From positions 1 to 64,000 of the forward strand of contig JAZQFC010000031.1 of the NCBI GenBank assembly GCA_045539315.1: DNA of 64,000 nt. The letters are read 5' to 3'. This DNA is from RUG11462 sp045539315 (GTDB taxonomy: Bacteria > Bacillota > Clostridia > Oscillospirales > Acutalibacteraceae). Under the pieces are notes generated by a model. That model was not told the origin of the DNA and did not search any database. It worked only from the letters and a program-made list of their open reading frames with translations. Position 1 is the first letter of the stretch, and the number at the start of each line of letters is the position of its first letter. Shown piece after piece: positions 27,558 through 36,678 of the stretch. The position numbers and the translations under genes are program-made.

Positions 27558-28448
27558 ATGAAAAAGACTGTTTTTACTGGTGCCGCAGTTGCAATTATTA
27601 CTCCAATGCACGAAGATGGTTCAGTTAACTACGAGAAATTAAAAGAAATTATAGATTTTCAAATCGAAAATTCTACAGATGCGATTGTTATTTGTGGTAC
27701 TACTGGTGAAAGTGCTACTATGTCGCATCAAGAACACAAAGATGTAATTAAGTTTACTATTGACTATGTAAATAAAAGAATTCCGGTAATCGCTGGCACA
27801 GGCTCTAACGAAACATATTTTGCTGCAGAACTTTCAATGTTTGCTGAAGAAGCCGGTGCAGATGCATTGCTTTTAGTAACTCCTTACTATAACAAAACTT
27901 CTCAAGAAGGTTTGGTTGCTCATTACAATTACATAGCTGATAGAGTAAACATTCCAATTATTCTTTATTCTGTTCCTTCAAGAACAGGTCTTAACATCAC
28001 TCCTGAAACTTGTAAAAAACTTTCAAAACATAAAAACATTGTTGCTATTAAAGAGGCTTCAGGTAACATTTCGCAAATTGCAAAAATCGCTGAACTTTGT
28101 GGCGATGATTTGCAAATTTATTCTGGTAACGATGACCAAATCGTTCCTATTATGTCACTTGGTGCAAAAGGTGTAATTTCAGTTTTATCAAATGTTTGTC
28201 CTAAAGAAACACATGACATTTGTCAAGAATTTTTAGATGGCAATATAGATAAAGCAAGAGAATTACAACTTGAGTATCTTGAACTTATTAATGACTTATT
28301 CTGCGAAGTAAACCCTACCCCTGTTAAAGAAGCAATGAATATGATGGGTATGGAAGTTGGCGAATGTAGATTACCACTTGTAAGACCAACCGAAGCAAAC
28401 AGAAACAAACTTTATAATACTCTTAAAAAGCACGGTTTAGTAAAATAA
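27558..28448 (+). CDS. dapA: 4-Hydroxy-tetrahydrodipicolinate synthase
   Basis: DapA (296 aa) condenses pyruvate with aspartate semialdehyde. The start is ATG 27558-27560 with SD GAAAGGA. The longer open frame overlapping asd is a shadow. The TIM barrel shows GTTGES (phosphate-like loop), the Tyr in TPYYNKTS and the Schiff-base Lys in IVAIKEASGN. Length is normal. It lies 25 bases after asd. Confidence 0.98.
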   Translation: MKKTVFTGAAVAIITPMHEDGSVNYEKLKEIIDFQIENSTDAIVICGTTGESATMSHQEHKDVIKFTIDYVNKRIPVIAGTGSNETYFAAELSMFAEEAGADALLLVTPYYNKTSQEGLVAHYNYIADRVNIPIILYSVPSRTGLNITPETCKKLSKHKNIVAIKEASGNISQIAKIAELCGDDLQIYSGNDDQIVPIMSLGAKGVISVLSNVCPKETHDICQEFLDGNIDKARELQLEYLELINDLFCEVNPTPVKEAMNMMGMEVGECRLPLVRPTEANRNKLYNTLKKHGLVK

Positions 28449-28476
28449 TAAATCAACACAAAGGATGTGTAATGTT

Positions 28477-29235
28477 TTGACTAATATTCTTCTTATAGGC
28501 GCTTGTGGAAAAATGGGCAGAGTTATTGCAGATTGCGTTTCAAAACGTGATAACTGCAAAGTTGTAGCCGGAGTTGACCCTACTTGTGAAAAGTATGCTG
28601 ACTTCCCTGTTTATAAATCTTGCTCTGATATTAAAGAAAATATTGATGTTGTTATTGATTTTTCTCACCCATCTGCGCTTGAAGATATGTTAAACTTTTC
28701 TGTCGAAAATAATGTTCCAACTGTAATCGCTACTACAGGTCTTTGCGAAGAACATATTAATTTAATAAATAAAGCATCTGAAAAAATCCCTGTGTTTTTC
28801 ACTTACAATATGTCCCTCGGTGTTAATCTTTTAGCAGAACTCGCAAAAAAGGCTACCGCAGTGCTTTCAAACGACTTTGATATTGAAATTGTTGAAGCGC
28901 ACCATAATCAAAAAATTGATGCGCCATCAGGAACTGCTATTATGCTAGCAGATGCTATTAACGAAACTCTTGATAATGAATACTCGTATGAATATGACCG
29001 TCATTCAAAAAGAGTTAAAAGACCTAAAAAAGAAATTGGTATGCACGCTATTCGTGGTGGTACAATAGTTGGCGAACACGAGATAATTTTTGCTGGTAGA
29101 GATGAAATCATCAAACTTTCTCATTCTGCTCGTTCTAAAGAAATTTTTGCAGTAGGCGCAGTTAATGCGGCTCTCTACCTTAAAAATCAAAACAAAGGAA
29201 TTTATTCAATGTCAGATTTATTATCAGATAAATAA
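28477..29235 (+). CDS. dapB: 4-Hydroxy-tetrahydrodipicolinate reductase (TTG start)
   Basis: DapB (252 aa) reduces the DapA product with NAD(P)H. The protein MTNILLIGACGKMGR begins at TTG 28477-28479, nine bases past SD AAGGATG. The ATG at 28465 lies inside that SD and is unlikely. The dinucleotide-binding GACGKMGR and the substrate motif EAHHNQKIDAPSGTA are present. It sits between dapA and the ACT-domain gene. Confidence 0.96.
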   Translation: MTNILLIGACGKMGRVIADCVSKRDNCKVVAGVDPTCEKYADFPVYKSCSDIKENIDVVIDFSHPSALEDMLNFSVENNVPTVIATTGLCEEHINLINKASEKIPVFFTYNMSLGVNLLAELAKKATAVLSNDFDIEIVEAHHNQKIDAPSGTAIMLADAINETLDNEYSYEYDRHSKRVKRPKKEIGMHAIRGGTIVGEHEIIFAGRDEIIKLSHSARSKEIFAVGAVNAALYLKNQNKGIYSMSDLLSDK

Positions 29236-29254
29236 TTTCTTTGGAGGTTTTGTT

Positions 29255-29713
29255 CTGAAAAAATATTCATTTTCAATAAAAGAAGATGTAACACAAATTA
29301 ATGTCTATAAAATACCTGCTGAAACTTGTTTTTTATCATTGCTTTTCAGCAGGTTTTTTGCTGAAAATATTGAAGTTGATTTGATTTCAAGACCACTCAC
29401 TCATACTTTTAACACGCAAATTTCATTTACAATTGATGATAATAATTTAAAATCAGCAGTTAAAATTTTAACCGAATTAAAACAAACATATCCCGACTTA
29501 AAATTTTCAGTTTGTGCTAGTAATTCGAAAATCACAATAACTTCTGATGAAATGCAAAAATCCACTACCCTATCTTATATTTTTGATAAATTCTGCACAC
29601 TTAATATTGAAATACTTTTGTTATCTGCCGGAGAACAAGAAATCTCACTTTTAGTTTCAAATACTTCAATTTTAACTGCAGAATATGCACTAAATGAAAT
29701 AAATAACGAATAA
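29255..29713 (+). CDS. ACT-domain protein in dap operon (CTG start)
   Basis: The likely protein is 152 aa. The in-frame CTG at 29255-29257 is seven bases past a strong GGAGG (29243-29247), and no ATG, GTG or TTG stands there. The sequence has two beta-alpha-beta-like halves resembling the tandem ACT domains at the C-terminus of aspartokinase: residues about 1-70, and 78-150 with a TLSYIFDKFCTLNIEILLLSAGEQEISLLV stretch. No kinase domain is present. Given the operon, it may sense lysine or threonine, or act as a detached regulatory subunit for an aspartokinase encoded elsewhere. Family placement is tentative. Confidence 0.6.
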   Translation: MKKYSFSIKEDVTQINVYKIPAETCFLSLLFSRFFAENIEVDLISRPLTHTFNTQISFTIDDNNLKSAVKILTELKQTYPDLKFSVCASNSKITITSDEMQKSTTLSYIFDKFCTLNIEILLLSAGEQEISLLVSNTSILTAEYALNEINNE

Positions 29714-29744
29714 AAGGCTTTCTCTAATTTAGAGAAAGCCTTTT
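29712..29744. terminator. Bidirectional terminator between dap operon and nagB
   Basis: The 14-bp perfect inverted repeat AAAAGGCTTTCTCT / AGAGAAAGCCTTTT has a 5-nt loop. The A and T ends let it work in both directions. It lies between convergent genes. Confidence 0.9.
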
Positions 29745-29756
29745 AAATGTTTAATT

Positions 29757-30467
29757 TTAGTTTTCACTGAAAATTACTGTTACGTCTGGGTGTAATTGAA
29801 GAATTGAAGCAGGTACTTTTGGGTCAATAGGACCAAAGAAAGCCTTTTCAACAATGTCTTTTTTAGCAGCGCCATTAGCAACTAAAAGAATTTTCTTTGC
29901 TTGCATAATAGACATCATACCCATTGTGATAGCAGTTTTTGGAACATCATTAATATCATCAAAAAATCTTGCATTTGCTTCAATAGTTGATTCATCCAAA
30001 ACAACTTCGTGAGTTGGTTTTACAAATACATCATCTGGTTCGTTAAAACCAATATGACCATCAAGACCAATTCCTAAAAGTTGAAGGTCAATACCGCCTA
30101 AATCTTTAATAAGTTGGTCATATGCCTCGCCTTCTGCTTTTAAGTCTTTTGCACAACCGTTTGGCACATAAGTTCTATTAATATCAATATTAACATGATT
30201 AAAAAGATTATCATTCATAAAATAACGATAACTTTGGTCATTTGTACCATCAAGACCAACATATTCATCAAGATTCACGCTAGTAACTGTAGAAAAATCA
30301 ATAATACCTTCTTTATTTTTCTTAATAAGTTCTTTATAAGTTCCAACAGGAGAAGAACCTGTTGCTAAACCTAATACGCAATTAGGTTTAATTAAAATTT
30401 GAGCAGCAATTAATTCTGCAGCCTTTTTACTAAGTTCGTCATAAGTTTTAGTAGTGATAAAATTCAT
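29757..30467 (-). CDS. nagB: Glucosamine-6-phosphate deaminase/isomerase
   Basis: NagB (236 aa) interconverts glucosamine-6-P and fructose-6-P plus ammonia. The start is ATG 30465-30467 with an AGAGGG SD. An upstream in-frame TTG is not needed. Motifs: GLATGSSPVGTY (phosphate binding), NLDEYVGL (catalytic Asp), and LGIGLDGHIGFNEP (catalytic His/Glu). It is the last gene of the XRE-glmM / acetyltransferase / nagB operon. nagA is absent. This context suggests that it either supplies GlcN-6-P from fructose-6-P or balances it. Confidence 0.97.
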   Translation of the reverse strand: MNFITTKTYDELSKKAAELIAAQILIKPNCVLGLATGSSPVGTYKELIKKNKEGIIDFSTVTSVNLDEYVGLDGTNDQSYRYFMNDNLFNHVNIDINRTYVPNGCAKDLKAEGEAYDQLIKDLGGIDLQLLGIGLDGHIGFNEPDDVFVKPTHEVVLDESTIEANARFFDDINDVPKTAITMGMMSIMQAKKILLVANGAAKKDIVEKAFFGPIDPKVPASILQLHPDVTVIFSEN

Positions 30468-30486
30468 AATACATTTCCCTCTCAAA

Positions 30487-31152
30487 TTAATCTCTTCTTA
30501 AAACAATGTTATCCATTGCTTTTACAATACAATTAGCAGGAATAACACCACGTAAAGCAGTCAATGGATAAACAGAAGTTTTCTTGCCAATAACAGTGCC
30601 AGGATTGATTACACAACCACAACCAACATCGGCGCCATCTGCTAAAATTCCACCGATTTTACGAAGACCTGTTTCAATTTCGGTATCTCCATGGATAACA
30701 ATATTTTTACCATCAGATTTCAAGTTAGAACAAATTGAACCTGCTCCCATATGCGCTTTGTTTCCAAGAACAGAATCTCCAACATAATTATAATGCGGTA
30801 CTTGAACACCATCAAGCAAAATACAATTTTTAAATTCTGAAGAATTACCGATTACACAGTTGCTACCTGTAATCACATTACCTCTGATATAAGCACCGGG
30901 TCTTATTTCTGTACCACTACCAATAATAGCAGGAGCGATAATAGTAGCAGTTTCGGCAATTGTAACGCCTTCGCCGACTAAAACACCGGGTTTTATTTCA
31001 GTAAAACCTTCTATTCCCTCTTCAATAAGTTTCACGCATAACCCTTTAATTTTACTCAACATTTCCCAAGGATATTCGCATTCTTGAAACAAATCTTTTA
31101 AATATGAAACATTGCATTCATATAAATCTTTAGTCTTTACTAATTTATTCAC
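30487..31152 (-). CDS. GlmU-like left-handed beta-helix N-acetyltransferase (GTG start)
   Basis: The protein is 221 aa with a GTG start at 31150-31152, overlapping the mutase stop by eight bases. Residues about 54-210 are hexapeptide repeats of a left-handed beta helix. The segment VPHYNYVGDSVLGNKAHMGAGS matches the acetyltransferase half of GlmU closely. It includes the position of its catalytic His (His120 here) and the YxGD and GAGT/S motifs. The GlmU uridylyltransferase half is missing. It probably acetylates glucosamine-1-P (the mutase product) or a related amino-sugar phosphate. Such proteins are often labelled UDP-GlcNAc pyrophosphorylase, although no pyrophosphorylase domain is present. 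Confidence 0.8.
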   Translation of the reverse strand: MNKLVKTKDLYECNVSYLKDLFQECEYPWEMLSKIKGLCVKLIEEGIEGFTEIKPGVLVGEGVTIAETATIIAPAIIGSGTEIRPGAYIRGNVITGSNCVIGNSSEFKNCILLDGVQVPHYNYVGDSVLGNKAHMGAGSICSNLKSDGKNIVIHGDTEIETGLRKIGGILADGADVGCGCVINPGTVIGKKTSVYPLTALRGVIPANCIVKAMDNIVLRRD

Positions 31153-32767
31153 AGCAATGACCTCTTTCTTTGATAACATCTGCGATTCTATGAGCATATG
31201 TGTGACACAACTCATCAGTTTCACTTTCAATCATAACACGAATTAATGGCTCTGTACCACTTTGACGAAGAAGTACTCTACCCTTGCCATCAATAAGTTT
31301 TTCAACTTCTTTAACTTCATCTAAAACTGCTGAATCAGAAACCGCAGCATCTTTATCTTTAACTCTTAAGTTTACAAGATACTGTGGATACATCATAACA
31401 GGCTCTGCAAGTTTAGACAAAGAAGTTTTTCTATCACACATCTCTTCAGCAATCATAATTGCAGTAAGAAGACCATCACCTGTAGTTGCATATTTTTTAA
31501 GAATAATATGACCTGATTCTTCTCCGCCTAAAGAGTAATCATTTTCTTGCATTGATTCATAAACAAATCTATCGCCGACTTTTGTTTGAACATAATCAAT
31601 ACCTGCTTCTTTAAGAGAAGCAAAGAAACCACTATTAGACATAACAGTTGCAACTACTGTGTTTTTATTTAACATGCCACGAGATTTAAGGCGTTGACCT
31701 AAAATATACATCATAACATCGCCATTAACAACATCGCCATTTTCGTCAACTGCTATACATCTATCACAGTCACCATCAAAAGCAAAACCTACATCTAAAT
31801 GATTTGCTTTTACTAATGCCGATAATTTTTCAACGTGAGTAGAACCACAGTCGCTATTTACATTTAAACCATCAGGTTCGTTACCAATTATAACAGTATG
31901 AGCGCCTAATGCATCAAAAACTGCTTTTGCAATTGTCCAAGATGCGCCATTAGCGCAGTCAAGACCTATTTTTAAATTTTTATAAGAATTAGAAGCAACA
32001 GAAATAAGATAACCAACATATCTATTTCTACCCGAAACATAGTCAACAATACAACCGATTCTTTCTCTATGAGCAATTGGCAAATCATCGCCACAAACGC
32101 CAAGTTCTTCTAAATCACCATCAATATATGCTTCAATTAAAGCAGTAGTTTCATCATCCAACTTCTCGCCATATCTATTAATAATCTTAATACCGTTATC
32201 ATAAAAAGGATTATGAGAAGCAGTAATCATAATACCACAGTCAAATTCATCTTGACGAGTAACATAAGATACACTAGGAGTGGTTGTAACATGAAGCATA
32301 TAAGCATCAGCGCCAGAAGCAGTAATACCTGCCACAATAGAATATTCAAGCATATAACTTGAACGACGAGTGTCTTTACCAATTACAATTTTAGGTCTAT
32401 ACCCACTTGTTTTACAACCAGAAAGCGCAGATGAATAATACCAACCTAAAAATCTACCAACTTTATAAGCATGCATAGATGTAAGATTTAAATTTGCCTC
32501 GCCTCTGAAACCATCAGTACCAAAATACTTGTTTTTCTTACGCTCGCCTTTCTTTGTTCTTTCAATATTAATATTGTCATACAACAACTCATCGGCAGAA
32601 ACTTTAAAAAGTTCACAAAGTTGCAAAACCTTATCAATTTGAGGTAATGCTTGGTCCATTTCCCATTTAGAAACAGATTGTCTTGAAACCGAAAGTTTTT
32701 CAGCAAGAGTTTCTTGTGAAATATTAGCCGCATTTCTTAAATGAGTAATTTTTTCGCCAATAGTCAT
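31145..32767 (-). CDS. glmM: XRE helix-turn-helix / phosphoglucosamine mutase fusion
   Basis: The protein is 540 aa, about 90 longer than normal GlmM. Residues 1-65 are a clear Cro/C1-type (XRE) DNA-binding domain (ISQETLAEKLSVSRQSVSKWE). After a charged linker (66-79), a complete GlmM starts at KYFGTDGFRG. It has the phosphoserine loop TASHNP (Ser184), the metal loop DGDCDR (331-336), the sugar-binding GGEESGH (414-420) and the phosphate loop RQSGTEP (501-507). The frame is continuous and the linker holds no start codon, so it is one polypeptide. It likely makes glucosamine-1-P and may repress its own operon through the palindrome at 32887-32905. The regulatory role is inference. Confidence 0.9.
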   Translation of the reverse strand: MTIGEKITHLRNAANISQETLAEKLSVSRQSVSKWEMDQALPQIDKVLQLCELFKVSADELLYDNINIERTKKGERKKNKYFGTDGFRGEANLNLTSMHAYKVGRFLGWYYSSALSGCKTSGYRPKIVIGKDTRRSSYMLEYSIVAGITASGADAYMLHVTTTPSVSYVTRQDEFDCGIMITASHNPFYDNGIKIINRYGEKLDDETTALIEAYIDGDLEELGVCGDDLPIAHRERIGCIVDYVSGRNRYVGYLISVASNSYKNLKIGLDCANGASWTIAKAVFDALGAHTVIIGNEPDGLNVNSDCGSTHVEKLSALVKANHLDVGFAFDGDCDRCIAVDENGDVVNGDVMMYILGQRLKSRGMLNKNTVVATVMSNSGFFASLKEAGIDYVQTKVGDRFVYESMQENDYSLGGEESGHIILKKYATTGDGLLTAIMIAEEMCDRKTSLSKLAEPVMMYPQYLVNLRVKDKDAAVSDSAVLDEVKEVEKLIDGKGRVLLRQSGTEPLIRVMIESETDELCHTYAHRIADVIKERGHCCE

Positions 32768-32886
32768 AAAAATAATCTCCTTAAAAATTCACTCTAATAA
32801 TAATTATTATTTCCAAATAAAAATATTACTAATATATAATACACTATTTTTTAAAAACATTCTATCAATATTAGTTGGAATTTTTC

Positions 32887-32905
32887 GCAACTTACAGTTG
32901 CAACT
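32887..32905. promoter_or_regulatory. Candidate operator of the XRE-glmM operon
   Basis: The site has overlapping inverted repeats: GCAACT-TAC-AGTTGC (32887-32901) and the perfect 10-bp palindrome AGTTGCAACT (32896-32905). It gives three half-sites in 19 bases. It lies about +11 to +29 of the predicted start site, where a repressor would block transcription. Binding by the fused XRE domain is inference. Confidence 0.5.
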
Positions 32906-32921
32906 TCTTTCTTTTTTCTTC

Positions 32922-32950
32922 ATTATATCACTTTAAAATCAATAAATCAA
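32922..32950 (-). promoter_or_regulatory. Sigma-A promoter of the XRE-glmM operon
   Basis: -35 TTGATT (32945-32950), 17-base spacer and perfect -10 TATAAT (32922-32927). The leader to the ATG is about 150 nt. A second, weaker TATTAT closer to the gene cannot be excluded. Confidence 0.75.
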
Positions 32951-32999
32951 GTATAAGTTGTTAATTTTTCTTTACATTTAACTAATTATTAAAAAAATA

Positions 33000-33029
33000 A
33001 AACTCTCTATGAAAAATCATAGAGAGTTT
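33000..33029 (-). terminator. Terminator after nifJ
   Basis: The 13-bp stem AAACTCTCTATGA / TCATAGAGAGTTT has a 4-nt loop and U-rich flank, 15 bases past the nifJ stop. Confidence 0.9.
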
Positions 33030-33043
33030 ATTTTTAAATCAAA

Positions 33044-36000
33044 TTATTTTTGACCATATAAGTCGCCAAGGCGGAGAAGATGATTGTATTTTTCAACAGA
33101 TGCTTGTTCTGCTTTCTTGAACAATTCTTCTGCACGCTCTGGGAATGAACGAGTAAGTGAAGAATATCTTGCTTCGTTCATAATGAAGTCTTGATAACTT
33201 GTTGTAGGAGCTTTTGAGTCCATAGCAAATGGGTTTTTGCCTTCTGCTTTAAGTGCTGGGTTGAAACGGAACATATTCCAGTAACCGCAATCAACTGCTT
33301 TCTTCATTTCAGATTGACAGTTAACCATACCACCCTTAATTGAGTGCATCTCACAAGGGGCATAACCAATAATAAGTGATGGACCTGGGTAAGCTTCAGC
33401 CTCACGAATTGCTTTAAGAGTTTGATTCATATCAGCACCCATAGCAATTTGTGCTACATATACATAGCCATAAGACATAGCGATTTCTGAAAGGCTCTTC
33501 TTATTAATAGCTTTACCAGCAGCTGCGAATTGAGCAACTTGACCGATATTTGACGCTTTAGAAGCCTGACCACCTGTATTTGAGTAAACTTCAGTATCAA
33601 ATACCATAATGTTTACATCTTCACCAGAAGCGAGAACGTGGTCAACACCGCCGAAGCCGATATCGTAAGCCCAACCGTCACCACCGAAGATCCATACTGA
33701 TTTTTTGTTAAGGAATTCTTTTTGTTCAAGAATTTCTTTTGCAGTTGGACAACCATCAGCAGCAATGCCTTCAAGTGCTTTAACGAGTTCAGCAGTTGCT
33801 TTGTTGTTAGCTTCGCTATTATCTTTAGTATCAAGATAATTTTGAGCAATAGCTTTAAATTCATCAGAAGCCTTATCAGAAGCCATCATTTCTTCAACTT
33901 TAGCGATAAGGTTCTCACGAAGAGCTTTTTGACCAAGATACATACCATAACCGTGTTCAGCGTTATCTTCAAACAATGAGTTAGCCCAAGCAGGACCTTT
34001 ACCCTCTTTGTTAACTGTGTATGGTGATGTAGCAGCAGGGCCACCCCAAATTGATGAACAACCAGTAGCATTAGAAATGTACATTCTGTCACCAAACAAT
34101 TGAGTGATAAGACGAGCATAAGATGTTTCAGCACAACCTGCGCAAGAGCCTGAGAACTCGAGTAATGGTTGTTTAAATTGAGATGTAATAGCGTTAATAT
34201 TAGCAGTTACATCTTCTTTTTCTGTAACATTAGCTACACAGTAATCAAATACTTCTTGCTCTGCTTCTTGTGATTCACGAGAAACCATAGTAAGTGAGTT
34301 TGTAGGACAAACGCCAACACAAACACCACAACCCATACAGTCCATAGGTGAAACAGCAAGAGTATAAGCATAACCTTTATTTGAAACTAATTTTTCTTTT
34401 TCAGCAAATCTGATGTTTGCAGGAGCACCTGCTTTTTCTTCTTCAGATAAAGCGTATGGTCTGATTGTAGCGTGTGGGCAAACAAATGCACACTTGTTAC
34501 AACCTACGCAAGTTTCATTGTTCCAAGCAGGAACGTTTACAGCAACGCCACGTTTTTCATAAGCAGCAGCACCTTGTTCGAAAGTACCATCTGCGTGGTC
34601 AACGAATGCTGAAACAGGAAGTGAGTCACCATCCATTTTTGAAACAGGTTTCATAATACCGTCAACCATCTTAACGAGTTTTGCAGGACCATTTGAAGCA
34701 TCTGCGCAACCACAGTCAGTAGCATTAGCCCAGTCAGCAGGAACATCGATTTTTTGGAATGCACCAAAACCAGCATCAATAGCTTTATGGTTCATATCAA
34801 CGATATTTTGACCTTTTTTAAGGAATGATTTAGTAGCAGCATCTTTCATATATTGAATTGCTTCGTCTTTTGGTAAAACGTTAGCAAGAGCAAAGAAAGC
34901 TGCTTGAAGAATTGTATTTGTTCTCTTACCAAGACCGATTTCAACAGCCAAATCAATAGCGTTAACAGTGTAAAGTTGTACGTTGTTTTTAGCGATATAT
35001 TGTTTTGTTTCAGCGTTGAGGTGTTTATCAAGTTCCTCTGCTGTCCATTGACAGTTGATGAGGAATACACCGCCTGGTTTAACATCGTTAACCATCTTAT
35101 AACCTTTAAGGATATATGAAGGGTTGTGACAAGCAACAAAGTCAGCCTTATTAATATAGTAAGGGCTCTTAATTGGTTTGTCACCGAAACGAAGGTGAGA
35201 AATTGTAATACCACCGGTTTTCTTTGAGTCATATTGGAAATATGCTTGTACATATTTATCAGTATGGTCACCGATGATTTTGATTGAGTTTTTGTTAGCA
35301 CCAACAGTACCGTCACCGCCAAGACCCCAGAATTTACATTCAATAGTGCCTTCAGCAGCAGTGTTTGGAGATGGTTTTTCCTCTAATGAAAGACCAGTAA
35401 CATCATCACAAATACCGATAGTGAATTGGTTTTTAGGTTCATCTTTAGCAAGTTCATCATATACTGCGAAAATGCTTGAAGGAGGTGTATCTTTTGAACC
35501 AAGACCGTATCTACCACCAACAACTTTAGCGTTAACGCCTTTTGTTGCAAGTGCAGTAACAACATCAAGATAAAGTGGTTCGCCAAGAGCACCTGGTTCT
35601 TTTGTTCTATCAAGAACAGCAATCTTTTTAGCAGTAGCAGGAATTGCTTCAACTAATTTTTCAGCGCTGAATGGACGATAAAGTCTAACTTTTACAAGAC
35701 CAACTTTTTCGCCTGCAGCAGTTAAGTAATCGATAACTTCTTCAGCAACGTCACAGATAGAACCCATAGCAACGATAACTTTTTCAGCATCAGGAGCACC
35801 GTAGTAGTTGAAGAGTTTATAGTCAGTGCCGAGTTTAGCATTAACTTTATCCATATATTCTTCAACGATAGCAGGAACAGCCTCGTAATATTTGTTACAA
35901 GCCTCTCTGTGTTGGAAGAAGATATCGCCGTTTTCGTGAGAACCACGCATAACAGGATGTTCTGGATTTAATGCTCTTTCTCTGAATGCTTTAACTGCAT

Positions 36001-36592
36001 CCATATCGCACATTTCTTTAAGATCATCAAAATCCCAAACTTCAATTTTTTGAATTTCATGAGATGTTCTAAAACCATCAAAGAAGTTGATAAATGGAAC
36101 TCTACCTTTAATTGCTGCTAAATGAGCAACTGCGCCAAGGTCCATAACTTCTTGAGTGTTTGTTTCAGCGAGCATTGCAAAACCTGTTTGACGACAAGCG
36201 TAAACGTCTGAATGGTCACCGAAAATGTTAAGAGCGTGTGACGCTACGCATCGAGCAGAAACATGGAAAACTGTTGGTAACAATTCACCAGCAATTTTGT
36301 ACATGTTAGGGATCATAAGTATAAGACCCTGTGATGCGGTATAAGTTGTTGTGAGCGCGCCTGCGTTAAGTGAACCGTGAACAGTACCTGCAGCGCCTGC
36401 TTCTGATTGCATTTCTGATACTTTAACAGTAGTACCAAAAATGTTTTTTAACCCTTGTGCTGACCATTGATCAACATAGTCTGCCATTGGGCTGGACGGA
36501 GTAATAGGATAAATACCAGCTACTTCAGTAAACGCATAAGAAACGTGAGCAGCAGCATTATTACCGTCCATGGTTTTCATTTTTCTTGCCAT
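33044..36592 (-). CDS. nifJ: Pyruvate:ferredoxin (flavodoxin) oxidoreductase
   Basis: A single-chain PFOR (1182 aa) that oxidises pyruvate to acetyl-CoA and CO2 and reduces ferredoxin, the central step of anaerobic fermentation. The domain order is normal. The N-terminal pyrimidine-binding part starts with YPITPSSPMAD. A two-[4Fe-4S] ferredoxin domain has CVGCNKCAFVC and CMGCGVCVGVC (about 690-760). The C-terminal TPP domain has the CAGCAET cysteine site and GDGWAYDIGFGG. Length matches clostridial enzymes. It is monocistronic, with its own promoter and terminator. Confidence 0.98.
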   Translation of the reverse strand: MARKMKTMDGNNAAAHVSYAFTEVAGIYPITPSSPMADYVDQWSAQGLKNIFGTTVKVSEMQSEAGAAGTVHGSLNAGALTTTYTASQGLILMIPNMYKIAGELLPTVFHVSARCVASHALNIFGDHSDVYACRQTGFAMLAETNTQEVMDLGAVAHLAAIKGRVPFINFFDGFRTSHEIQKIEVWDFDDLKEMCDMDAVKAFRERALNPEHPVMRGSHENGDIFFQHREACNKYYEAVPAIVEEYMDKVNAKLGTDYKLFNYYGAPDAEKVIVAMGSICDVAEEVIDYLTAAGEKVGLVKVRLYRPFSAEKLVEAIPATAKKIAVLDRTKEPGALGEPLYLDVVTALATKGVNAKVVGGRYGLGSKDTPPSSIFAVYDELAKDEPKNQFTIGICDDVTGLSLEEKPSPNTAAEGTIECKFWGLGGDGTVGANKNSIKIIGDHTDKYVQAYFQYDSKKTGGITISHLRFGDKPIKSPYYINKADFVACHNPSYILKGYKMVNDVKPGGVFLINCQWTAEELDKHLNAETKQYIAKNNVQLYTVNAIDLAVEIGLGKRTNTILQAAFFALANVLPKDEAIQYMKDAATKSFLKKGQNIVDMNHKAIDAGFGAFQKIDVPADWANATDCGCADASNGPAKLVKMVDGIMKPVSKMDGDSLPVSAFVDHADGTFEQGAAAYEKRGVAVNVPAWNNETCVGCNKCAFVCPHATIRPYALSEEEKAGAPANIRFAEKEKLVSNKGYAYTLAVSPMDCMGCGVCVGVCPTNSLTMVSRESQEAEQEVFDYCVANVTEKEDVTANINAITSQFKQPLLEFSGSCAGCAETSYARLITQLFGDRMYISNATGCSSIWGGPAATSPYTVNKEGKGPAWANSLFEDNAEHGYGMYLGQKALRENLIAKVEEMMASDKASDEFKAIAQNYLDTKDNSEANNKATAELVKALEGIAADGCPTAKEILEQKEFLNKKSVWIFGGDGWAYDIGFGGVDHVLASGEDVNIMVFDTEVYSNTGGQASKASNIGQVAQFAAAGKAINKKSLSEIAMSYGYVYVAQIAMGADMNQTLKAIREAEAYPGPSLIIGYAPCEMHSIKGGMVNCQSEMKKAVDCGYWNMFRFNPALKAEGKNPFAMDSKAPTTSYQDFIMNEARYSSLTRSFPERAEELFKKAEQASVEKYNHLLRLGDLYGQK

Positions 36593-36633
36593 TGGAATAA
36601 TTCCTCCTAAAAAAATAAAATTTGGAACTTAAT

Positions 36634-36647
36634 TGCTTAAGTAAGCA
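36634..36647. promoter_or_regulatory. Inverted repeat in nifJ leader
   Basis: Perfect palindrome TGCTTA-AG-TAAGCA, about 25-38 bases downstream of the predicted nifJ transcription start and before the SD. It could be an operator. No specific regulator is identified. Confidence 0.4.
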
Positions 36648-36678
36648 TTTTTACCCAAGCATAAAATTTCACAATACT

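Noticed and set aside
30487..31152. UDP-GlcNAc pyrophosphorylase
   Set aside because: Only the left-handed beta-helix acetyltransferase part is present. The nucleotidyltransferase domain with its GxGTRM-type motif is missing.
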